From NCBI GenBank assembly GCA_902766875.1, contig CACXFI010000003.1, forward strand, positions 1 through 8,697: DNA of 8,697 nt, written 5' to 3'. A program made the translations under genes and the position numbers. The stretch's first letter is position 1, and each line of letters begins with the position of its first letter. Below, piece by piece: positions 1 through 5,543 of this stretch. Source of the stretch: an uncultured Erysipelotrichaceae bacterium (GTDB taxonomy: Bacteria; Bacillota_I; Bacilli_A; RF39; UBA660). The notes beneath the pieces were generated by a model. That model was given only the letters and a program-made list of their open reading frames with translations. It did not search any database and was not told where the DNA came from.

Positions 1-1599
1 ACCTTGTTTAACATTATTCTTATATATTTCATAAGTATTGTTAGATACTTTTCTAGTATTACTATCTTCATTAATTACTAATTTATCTTCTACTTCTACA
101 TTAGTACCATCTACCATTACATGAGCCAATTTATCATTAGTTAAAATACTAGTTCCATTCAAAGTAGCTTCAGCATATCCTTGATAACTAGAATTATTAC
201 TATAATGATCATCATTAGTAATAGCAGGTATTTCTACTGTAGGCTTTTCAAATTCTAATGTTAATGTTTTATTAGTTTCATCCTTATAATAAGGGTTATC
301 ATCATTAACTGTAGTAGTTAATGTAGCATTATCATTAGTATACATACTACCATGGTAATCATCTTTAGCTCTAACCTCATATGATAGTTCATAATCAGTT
401 CCAGCATTAATATTACCAATAGTCCATGTTAAAGTAGTAGTACCATCAGAATTCTCTGTTACTACAACTCCTTGTTCTTCTAAACTAGCTTTAGAATTAG
501 CAGTTAATTCAAAATCAGCAGGTATAACATCTGTTACACTACTATTTTTACCTATTAGATTTTGAGTAGCTTCTGCTATTGTATCAAATTGTTCTTTTAA
601 TGCATCACCATCTAAAGCAGTTAAATTCTTATAAACTGGTGTTGCACCTTCAGCACTAACAGGATTAACTCCTGCTAATATTGTTGCAGCTTCACTTTCA
701 TTACCAAAAGTAATTGTATAAACATCAGCATTTGTAAAGTTAGATTTTAATGAATCTAATTCAGCTTTAGCAGCTTCTGATGGTCTAACTGATGCACTTT
801 TTCCACTAGCACATCTATAGTCATTATCACGTTCAGCTTCATAACAAATATCATAAGCATTATTGTTATAACCAGTTCCACCTGTTTCTTCTGTAGTTAC
901 TGCAGTATATTCATAATGACCTGAGAAAAATCCATCTGACACCCAACGTCTATCATAAGAAATTTTAGTATAATTAAAGTAAGTTGGAACACCATCTGTT
1001 AGTATAATAACTAATTTCTTAGCATCACTTCTACCATTAGATAGTATTTCATTAGCTTTAGCAATACCTGATTGAAGATTAGTAGCACCTTTTGCTGTTA
1101 AATCATCTATAAAATCAAGTGCTGTTTCTTTATTATCTGTTAATGATTGAGAATTTTTAACATCATCACCATATTCTACTAATCCAATTTTAACATTACC
1201 TTTATCATCCATTATAGTATTTATAAATGAAGTAGCACTATTTTTTAGAAGAGTTATTCTTCTTTCACTATCTTTATTAGTAGATTTACCATTAGCATCC
1301 CACTTCATACTACCAGAACCATCTAGTACTAATACTATATCTACTTTATCTGTAGAGTGTTCATCATAGTTATATGAATTAGCATTAACATCTAATGTTA
1401 CTTTAGCATAACGTCCTTTCTCTAGATTTTCGCTATTGTAATCAGATTCTTCTGATTCATAGACTTTTGTTGCAGTTTTAGTAAGATTAATCTTACCAGG
1501 GTTTTCAACTTCAGCTGTTACAAGTAGTGCTGCACCTACCATAGCAACTAAAGCTAAAACCATATTACGTATTTTGTGATTCTTTAATGATTTTATCAT
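1..1599 (-). CDS. Secreted VWA-domain surface protein, C-terminus cut by window edge
   Basis: The reading frame starts at an ATG at 1599 and stays open to base 1, giving 533 residues without a stop, so the protein continues beyond the left edge. A GGGGGAGG ribosome binding site lies 6 bases upstream. Residues 1-13 are basic, 14-29 hydrophobic, and V27-T28-A29 fits a signal peptidase I site, so export is likely. A von Willebrand factor A domain spans about 87-310: the metal-binding MIDAS motif DGSGSM is at 93-98, GATN with the MIDAS threonine at 171-174, and LTDG at 200-203. An insert at about 207-272 carries the only cysteines, C252 and C263, a possible disulfide. Residues from about 350 on look like beta-sandwich repeat domains of Gram-positive adhesins (for example 'DGTTTLTWTIGNINAGTDYE'). 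This suggests a metal-dependent adhesin or pilus-tip-like protein. Whether it ends in a sortase motif cannot be seen. The VWA call is firm; the role is inferred. Confidence 0.9.
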   Translation of the reverse strand, partial: MIKSLKNHKIRNMVLALVAMVGAALLVTAEVENPGKINLTKTATKVYESEESDYNSENLEKGRYAKVTLDVNANSYNYDEHSTDKVDIVLVLDGSGSMKWDANGKSTNKDSERRITLLKNSATSFINTIMDDKGNVKIGLVEYGDDVKNSQSLTDNKETALDFIDDLTAKGATNLQSGIAKANEILSNGRSDAKKLVIILTDGVPTYFNYTKISYDRRWVSDGFFSGHYEYTAVTTEETGGTGYNNNAYDICYEAERDNDYRCASGKSASVRPSEAAKAELDSLKSNFTNADVYTITFGNESEAATILAGVNPVSAEGATPVYKNLTALDGDALKEQFDTIAEATQNLIGKNSSVTDVIPADFELTANSKASLEEQGVVVTENSDGTTTLTWTIGNINAGTDYELSYEVRAKDDYHGSMYTNDNATLTTTVNDDNPYYKDETNKTLTLEFEKPTVEIPAITNDDHYSNNSSYQGYAEATLNGTSILTNDKLAHVMVDGTNVEVEDKLVINEDSNTRKVSNNTYEIYKNNVKQG

Positions 1600-1621
1600 T
1601 AGTTTCCTCCCCCTATCACCT

Positions 1622-1644
1622 TTTAGGGCCGCAATTTCCCTAAA
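1622..1644 (-). promoter_or_regulatory. Leader stem-loop upstream of the VWA gene
   Basis: On the minus strand TTTAGGG (1638-1644) and CCCTAAA (1622-1628) form a perfect 7-bp stem around a 9-base loop. It lies inside the short leader, about 9 bases before the GGGGGAGG ribosome binding site (1606-1613). No T-tract follows, so it is not a standard terminator. The CCCTA of the second arm could instead pair with the TAGGG (1611-1615) that runs into the ribosome binding site. It may therefore affect transcript stability or translation; this is inferred from pairing only. Confidence 0.45.
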
Positions 1645-1655
1645 GTTGTCTTATT

Positions 1656-1683
1656 ATTCTAATGTTTTTTAGAAAAAAGTCAA
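1656..1683 (-). promoter_or_regulatory. Sigma-A-type promoter for the VWA surface protein gene
   Basis: Read on the minus strand, TTGACT (1678-1683) is followed after a 16-base spacer by TAGAAT (1656-1661). Each hexamer matches the vegetative consensus at five of six positions. The predicted transcript starts near 1649, leaving a leader of about 50 bases that holds a stem-loop and the ribosome binding site. Confidence 0.75.
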
Positions 1684-1784
1684 TACTTTTAAAAAGATTG
1701 GTTATTTTTTCTTCTATACTTATTATTTGACAATAATTAAATATTTTACTAATAATTAACATTCTTATTTCGACATATTACACT

Positions 1785-1816
1785 TAAACTTTAAATTTGT
1801 TTACAAATTAAGTTTA
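1785..1816. repeat. Bulged inverted repeat overlapping the plus-strand -35 box
   Basis: The left arm TAAACTT (1785-1791) pairs with AAGTTTA (1810-1816), and the inner AATTTGT (1794-1800) pairs with ACAAATT (1803-1809); a TA (1792-1793) is left as a bulge. The element also carries GTTTACAAA at 1799-1807, repeated directly at 1812-1820. The right arm overlaps the -35 box at 1813-1818, the usual place for a repressor operator. No T-tract follows on either strand, so a terminator is unlikely. The surrounding AT richness raises the chance of accidental dyads. Confidence 0.4.
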
Positions 1817-1840
1817 CAAAGATAAAAATTAATCTATAAT
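1813..1840 (+). promoter_or_regulatory. Sigma-A-type promoter for the cyclophilin-like/flavodoxin pair
   Basis: TTTACA (1813-1818; five of six consensus matches) is followed by a 16-base spacer and a perfect TATAAT (1835-1840). Transcription would start near 1847 and give a leader of about 98 bases. That leader contains the dyad at 1868-1888. The -35 box overlaps the dyad at 1785-1816, which suggests repression at this site. Confidence 0.55.
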
Positions 1841-1867
1841 TAACCATAACTCTTTATTTATCAAGAC

Positions 1868-1888
1868 TTTACATTAAAAATATGTAAA
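1868..1888. promoter_or_regulatory. Possible operator: 7-7-7 dyad TTTACAT-N7-ATGTAAA
   Basis: A perfect inverted repeat has 7-base arms (1868-1874 and 1882-1888) and a 7-base spacer. It lies about 20 bases downstream of the predicted start of transcription. A weaker relative, TTACAC-TAAAAAT-GTA, follows at 1902-1917, so the same core may be a tandem site. Arm and spacer sizes resemble operators bound by winged-helix dimers of the MarR/HxlR type, but no regulator gene is in the window. In RNA it could also form a weak 7-bp hairpin. Confidence 0.35.
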
Positions 1889-1944
1889 ATTTAATGATAT
1901 CTTACACTAAAAATGTATGATATAATATATTTAAGGAGGTAATA

Positions 1945-2463
1945 ATGACTAAAAAAATACTATATTTATTATTAATACTAATAATATTTATCATAGGAAT
2001 AATATTTTTTGCTAAAAATAATAATAACATTGAAACTAACAATACAGAAACTAGCAACAATAAAAAAGAAACTAGCAACAATAAAAAAGAAATAAATAAT
2101 TACAAAGAAGAGGATAATAACATAATGAATAATAATTTAAAAATAGAAATAAATAATAAAGAATATATTATCAATATAGAAAATAATGATACTACAAATG
2201 AATTAATAAAATTATTACCATTAGAATTAGATATGAAAGATCTAAATAATAATGAAAAATATATTTATTTAAATAACAATCTACCTACTAACGAATATAA
2301 TCCCAATTATATTAATAAAGGTGATGTTATGTTATTTGGAAATAATTGTCTAGTTATATTCTATAAATCTTTTAATACTTCTTATAGTTATACTAAAATA
2401 GGACATATAGATAACTTAGATGATTTAGATAATAATAATATAACTATTAAAATATATAGATAG
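1945..2463 (+). CDS. Membrane-anchored cyclophilin-like-fold protein
   Basis: This 172-residue protein starts at ATG 1945 behind a perfect AAGGAGGT (1933-1940). Residues 5-22 form a hydrophobic helix after a short basic start, and no lipobox cysteine is present, so it is probably a signal anchor with the rest outside the membrane. A linker at about 24-63 is rich in Asn, Lys and Glu and contains a doubled ETSNNKK. Residues about 65-172 match the small bacterial cyclophilin-like-fold family by pattern: LPLELDMKDL (91-100), NEKY (103-106), LPTNEYNPNYINKGDVMLFG (113-132) and FYKSFNTSYSYTKIGHID (139-156). Members of this family are often found beside flavodoxin genes, as here. Their biochemical role is not established, and true peptidyl-prolyl isomerase activity should not be assumed. 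An internal Met61 (2125) could give an unanchored form, but it lacks a comparable ribosome binding site. The gene sits 10 bases from the flavodoxin gene. Confidence 0.85.
   Translation: MTKKILYLLLILIIFIIGIIFFAKNNNNIETNNTETSNNKKETSNNKKEINNYKEEDNNIMNNNLKIEINNKEYIINIENNDTTNELIKLLPLELDMKDLNNNEKYIYLNNNLPTNEYNPNYINKGDVMLFGNNCLVIFYKSFNTSYSYTKIGHIDNLDDLDNNNITIKIYR
2047..2088 (+). repeat. Two perfect tandem copies of a 21-bp unit
   Basis: The copies at 2047-2067 and 2068-2088 are identical and each encodes ETSNNKK in the linker after the membrane anchor. Being in frame and in a disordered-looking segment, the repeat can change copy number without breaking the protein. Confidence 0.85.
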
Positions 2464-2473
2464 GAGGAATATT

Positions 2474-2941
2474 ATGAATAAAATTTTAGTTAGTTATTTT
2501 TCAGCTAGTGGAGTAACAAAAAAAGTTGCTAATAAATTAGCAACTATATTAGAAGGAGATTTATTTGAAATAGAACCAGTAGATAAATATACAGATGAAG
2601 ATTTAGATTGGACAGATAAAAATAGTAGATCAACTATTGAAATGCAAGATAAATCTTTTAGACCACCAATCAAAAATAAAGTAAATAATATAGAAGAATA
2701 TAATACTGTAGTAATTGGATTTCCTGTATGGTGGTATACAGCACCTACTATTATTAATACTTTTATTGAAGAAAATAATCTAGATAATAAAAATATTTAT
2801 ATTTTTGTAACATCAGGTAGTTCTTCCTTTGGTGGTAGTCTAAAAGATTTAAAATCTACTTATCCTAATCTTAATTTTGTAAATGGCAAAAGATTTACAA
2901 CTAGTACTTCAGATGATGAATTAAAATCTTTATTAAACTAA
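2474..2941 (+). CDS. Small flavodoxin (flavodoxin_4-like)
   Basis: The 155-residue protein is a probable FMN-binding flavodoxin acting as a cytoplasmic one- or two-electron carrier. The phosphate-binding loop is YFSASGVTKK (8-17), directly after the first beta strand. FPVWWYTAPTIINTF (83-97) carries the aromatic residues expected to stack near the flavin, and TSGSSSFGGS (113-122) is the third flavin-contact loop. NSRSTIEMQD (50-59) and the final GKRF...SDDEL are also typical of this short family, whose usual length is about 150-160. No signal peptide is seen. The AGGAGG site (2462-2467) overlaps the stop codon of the upstream gene, so the two are almost certainly cotranscribed and probably translationally linked. 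The electron donor and acceptor are unknown. The gene ends at a shared bidirectional terminator. Confidence 0.93.
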   Translation: MNKILVSYFSASGVTKKVANKLATILEGDLFEIEPVDKYTDEDLDWTDKNSRSTIEMQDKSFRPPIKNKVNNIEEYNTVVIGFPVWWYTAPTIINTFIEENNLDNKNIYIFVTSGSSSFGGSLKDLKSTYPNLNFVNGKRFTTSTSDDELKSLLN

Positions 2942-2967
2942 AAAGAGTGAAATATCACTCTTTTTTT
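2940..2967. terminator. Bidirectional intrinsic terminator between convergent units
   Basis: An 11-bp perfect stem (2940-2950 with 2955-2965; core AAGAGTGA/TCACTCTT) closes an AATA loop and is followed by a run of seven T on the plus strand (2961-2967). On the minus strand the complement of the A-run gives five T, so it should also work leftward. It overlaps the flavodoxin stop (TAA ending at 2941) and encodes the last codons and TGA stop of the convergent membrane protein gene. Confidence 0.9.
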
Positions 2968-3641
2968 AAATCTTCTCTAAAACTCTTTAATTCTTTAATA
3001 AAAGCATCATCATCTTCTTCTTTAGTTATATTATATATCTTATCTTTATTACTCATAAGTTCTCTATAACTTATTATAGCTTGTTCTTCTTCCTCTTCTT
3101 CATATCTAGTAAGTTCAATAGGCTTATTATTAACAGCATTCTCTAATCTCTTCACTATCTCTTCTACATTATTAGAAGATTTATTATCATTAATAGTAAT
3201 TTTTTTATCATTGTTATCTTTAGTACCTCTTTTTATATAATCATTAAGATTCATTTTCATTTCTTTTATAGTAGAATTATTATTAATATTTATGGGTGAA
3301 GTAGTTGTTTTTATATCCTTTAATATATTTTTTTGATAAGGTCTTAAATTTTCAAAACTATTTATCTTTTCTTCCTTATTTCTTGAACTACCTAATATAT
3401 AATTAGTTCTTGGTATTTTCATATTTTTAATTTCTTTATCTACATCATCATTATAAACATTATTACTTAATTTACTAGTCAATAATTCTTCTGTAGTTTT
3501 TTCTATTTTTATTTTTAATTCTTTATTATTTTTATATAATTTTATAACTACTAAGATAAGCAACAAAAAGAAGAGTATAAATAAAATTATAATTAATTTT
3601 TCATCAAATGTTAATTTATTTATCTCTTCTATATATATCAT
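2955..3641 (-). CDS. Uncharacterised single-pass membrane protein, last gene of the chaperone operon
   Basis: I do not recognise this 228-residue protein. ATG 3641 lies 4 bases after the rsmE stop, and its AGAGGTGA ribosome binding site overlaps that stop, so it is the terminal gene of the heat-shock operon. Residues 16-34 form one strongly hydrophobic segment, followed by KLYKNNKELKIK, a positive stretch that predicts a cytoplasmic C-terminus. Residues 36-60 could form a short coiled coil. The body to about 155 is low in complexity and rich in Asn, Lys and Ser. Two denser patches stand out: VEEIVKRLENAV (159-170), and the C-terminal part with EEEEEE (181-186), AIISYRELM (188-196) and DAFIKELKSFREDL (212-225). 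The architecture, an anchored protein with a disordered linker and short end motifs, suggests a scaffold or adaptor at the membrane; that is inference. There is no catalytic signature. Confidence 0.8.
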   Translation of the reverse strand: MIYIEEINKLTFDEKLIIILFILFFLLLILVVIKLYKNNKELKIKIEKTTEELLTSKLSNNVYNDDVDKEIKNMKIPRTNYILGSSRNKEEKINSFENLRPYQKNILKDIKTTTSPININNNSTIKEMKMNLNDYIKRGTKDNNDKKITINDNKSSNNVEEIVKRLENAVNNKPIELTRYEEEEEEQAIISYRELMSNKDKIYNITKEEDDDAFIKELKSFREDLKKE

Positions 3642-3645
3642 GATG

Positions 3646-4359
3646 TCACCTCTTACTACAGATATTTAATATACTAGCTATAAAAATAGCAGCTGTTTCT
3701 ACTCTTAATATTCTATTACCAAAAGATACCGGTATATACCCACTAGAAATTAATTTTTCTTCTTCATTACTAGATATACCGCCCTCTGGCCCTATAACAA
3801 ATATTATTCTATCACATTTAGAAATTTTTTCTATATAATTAACTAGTAAATTATCTTCTTCTATAGTACTACAGACATATTTATCATTATAATCTAATTT
3901 TAATAATTCAGATATAGTCATCTGATTAGTTATTTCTGGAATAATATTTCTATGTGATTGTTCACTAGCTTCTTTACATATACTATTCCATCTTTCTAAT
4001 TTCTTTTTATATTTATTATCATCTAATTTAACAATACTTCGTTCCATTTTTAAAGGTATTATTCTTTTTACACCTAATTCTGTTAATTTTTGAAGTATTA
4101 AATCCATTTTTTGTTCTTTTACTAACCCTATCGCTATAGTAACATCCAAGTCCATCTCATTATCTTCATCTTGTATTTCCAATATTTTAATATTAAAAGA
4201 ATCTAGATTATCTATTTCACATAAATAATTAATTTTATTATAGATAACTTCTATTTTATCCCCTATTTTCATTCTCATTACTTTCTTTATGTGATGTATA
4301 TCAGATTCTTTTAATATTAATTTATCATTATCTTTATTTATAGCAAAATATCTTTGCAT
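3646..4359 (-). CDS. rsmE: 16S rRNA (uracil-1498-N3)-methyltransferase RsmE
   Basis: RsmE methylates N3 of U1498 in 16S rRNA of the 30S subunit using S-adenosylmethionine. At 237 residues it has the usual length. An N-terminal PUMA-like RNA-binding region (about 1-68) includes HHIKKVMRM (22-30). The SPOUT methyltransferase domain follows, with KMDLILQKLTELGV (84-97), RSIV (107-110), EASEQSHR (130-137), the knot motif IGPEGG (189-194) and FGNRILRVETAA (213-224), which forms the cofactor pocket. The start overlaps the dnaJ stop by one base (TAATG). No good ribosome binding site lies just upstream, so translation probably depends on ribosomes finishing dnaJ. The prmA gene often found between dnaJ and rsmE in Bacillota is absent. 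The TGA stop supports the standard genetic code. Confidence 0.96.
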   Translation of the reverse strand: MQRYFAINKDNDKLILKESDIHHIKKVMRMKIGDKIEVIYNKINYLCEIDNLDSFNIKILEIQDEDNEMDLDVTIAIGLVKEQKMDLILQKLTELGVKRIIPLKMERSIVKLDDNKYKKKLERWNSICKEASEQSHRNIIPEITNQMTISELLKLDYNDKYVCSTIEEDNLLVNYIEKISKCDRIIFVIGPEGGISSNEEEKLISSGYIPVSFGNRILRVETAAIFIASILNICSKR

Positions 4360-5471
4360 TAATTACTATCTACAAACCTATTAAATTTTTTAAATTCTGA
4401 ACCAATTTCTAGATCTGTACTATCTAATGATTCAAACAATCTCTTTTGATCTCTTGATAATTTAGATGGAATAATTACTTTAGCTACTACGTACATATCT
4501 CCTTTTCTATGATTAGAGACATTTTCTATACCTTTGCCTTTTAATCTTAATTTATCACCAGTATTAGTACCAGGGCTAATAGATAATACTACATTACCAT
4601 AAATAGTAGGTATTTCTTTTTTACATCCTAATACTGCTTCTGTAATAGTAAGTGGTACTTCTAAATAGATATCATCATCTACCCTTTCATACATATCATG
4701 ATCCATTACTGTAAATTCTATATATAAATCTCCTGGATTACCACCATTAATACCAGCTTCACCCTTACCAGCTACTCTAAGTCTATTTTCTGTATCAATA
4801 CCTGCAGGTACTTTAACACTTATAGTCTTATTAGTTCTAACTTTACCATTACCATGACATTTATTACAAATTCTCTCAAAACTAGTTCCTGTTCCGCCAC
4901 ATTTACGACAAGTAGTTTTAGTTAAGAATGATCCAAACATAGTTCTTTGTTCAGATGTTATAGTCCCACTGCCATGACAATCAGAACAAGTAGTAGCATT
5001 AAATCCACCCTTACCATCACAATCTGGACATATATCATCAACATCTATTTTTATATCTTTTTTACAACCAAATACAGCTTCTTCAAAAGATATTTTCATC
5101 CTATATAAGACATCACTACCGCGTCTTGGCCCATTAGAACTTCTTCTATTTCCTGAAGAAAATCCAAAGCCTGAAAATATATCATCAAAAATATCAGACA
5201 TATTGCCAAAATCAAATCCTTCAAAACCAGAAAATCCTCCACTAGCATTAGTAAATGCACTATGACCAAATTGATCATATTGTTTTCTTTTATTAGGATC
5301 AGATAATACAGCATAAGCTTCTTGGGCTTCTTTAAATTTTTCTTCCGCATCAGGTTCTGTTGAAACATCAGGATGATATTTTTTAGCTAATTTTCTAAAT
5401 GCTGATTTAATTTCAGAATCAGTAGCAGTTTTACTAACCCCTAGGACTTCATAATAATCTCTTTTATCCAT
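4359..5471 (-). CDS. dnaJ: Chaperone protein DnaJ (Hsp40, class A)
   Basis: DnaJ delivers unfolded clients to DnaK and stimulates its ATPase. All parts of a class A protein are present in 370 residues: a J domain (about 4-70) with the essential HPD at 33-35, and a Gly/Phe-rich region (about 73-118) containing DIFDDIFSGF (93-102). The zinc-binding domain has four CxxCxGxG repeats, with cysteines at 148/151, 162/165, 188/191 and 202/205. Two beta-rich client-binding domains and a C-terminal dimerisation region follow. The start at 5471 is supported by AAAGGAG (5478-5484). It is separated from dnaK by 72 bases holding a stem-loop and overlaps rsmE by one base. Nothing essential is missing. Confidence 0.98.
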   Translation of the reverse strand: MDKRDYYEVLGVSKTATDSEIKSAFRKLAKKYHPDVSTEPDAEEKFKEAQEAYAVLSDPNKRKQYDQFGHSAFTNASGGFSGFEGFDFGNMSDIFDDIFSGFGFSSGNRRSSNGPRRGSDVLYRMKISFEEAVFGCKKDIKIDVDDICPDCDGKGGFNATTCSDCHGSGTITSEQRTMFGSFLTKTTCRKCGGTGTSFERICNKCHGNGKVRTNKTISVKVPAGIDTENRLRVAGKGEAGINGGNPGDLYIEFTVMDHDMYERVDDDIYLEVPLTITEAVLGCKKEIPTIYGNVVLSISPGTNTGDKLRLKGKGIENVSNHRKGDMYVVAKVIIPSKLSRDQKRLFESLDSTDLEIGSEFKKFNRFVDSN

Positions 5472-5497
5472 TACTTACTCCTTTCATACATACGTAA

Positions 5498-5528
5498 AGA
5501 TAGAAGTCCTAATTTAGAACTTCTATCT
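5498..5528 (-). promoter_or_regulatory. Intercistronic stem-loop between dnaK and dnaJ
   Basis: On the transcript strand the arms at 5517-5528 and 5498-5509 (AGATAGAAGT... and ...ACTTCTATCT) make a 12-bp stem with one G-U pair and a 7-base loop. It lies 15 bases after the dnaK stop and 26 bases before the dnaJ start. Only TTT follows, so complete termination is unlikely. It more plausibly protects the upstream dnaK message from 3' decay, marks a cleavage site or causes partial termination, any of which would give more DnaK than DnaJ. The pairing is seen; the role is inferred. Confidence 0.7.
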
Positions 5529-5543
5529 AAATTATATATATTA

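Larger units (their letters stand above)
1600..1944. other. Divergent intergenic region with two promoters and operator-like dyads
   Basis: These 345 bases separate the VWA gene (leftward) from the cyclophilin-like/flavodoxin pair (rightward) and hold no convincing gene. They contain the minus-strand promoter and leader stem-loop listed separately, a plus-strand promoter at 1813-1840, and five plus-strand TTACA copies (starting at 1778, 1801, 1814, 1869 and 1902). The main dyad (1785-1816) has arms TAAACTT/AAGTTTA and, nested inside, AATTTG/CAAATT. A further perfect TTGACA (1727-1732) with AATAAT 18 bases downstream (1751-1756) could be a second plus-strand promoter. Confidence 0.7.

Noticed and set aside
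1918..1926. Extended -10 (TGATATAAT) as the main promoter of the gene at 1945
   Set aside because: Transcription would begin around 1933, at the first base of the ribosome binding site, and no -35 box lies at the right distance; the promoter at 1813-1840 is better.
5096..5368. 90-codon minus-strand frame inside dnaJ
   Set aside because: It overlaps the certain dnaJ gene in another frame, lacks family features and has the composition of an out-of-frame translation.
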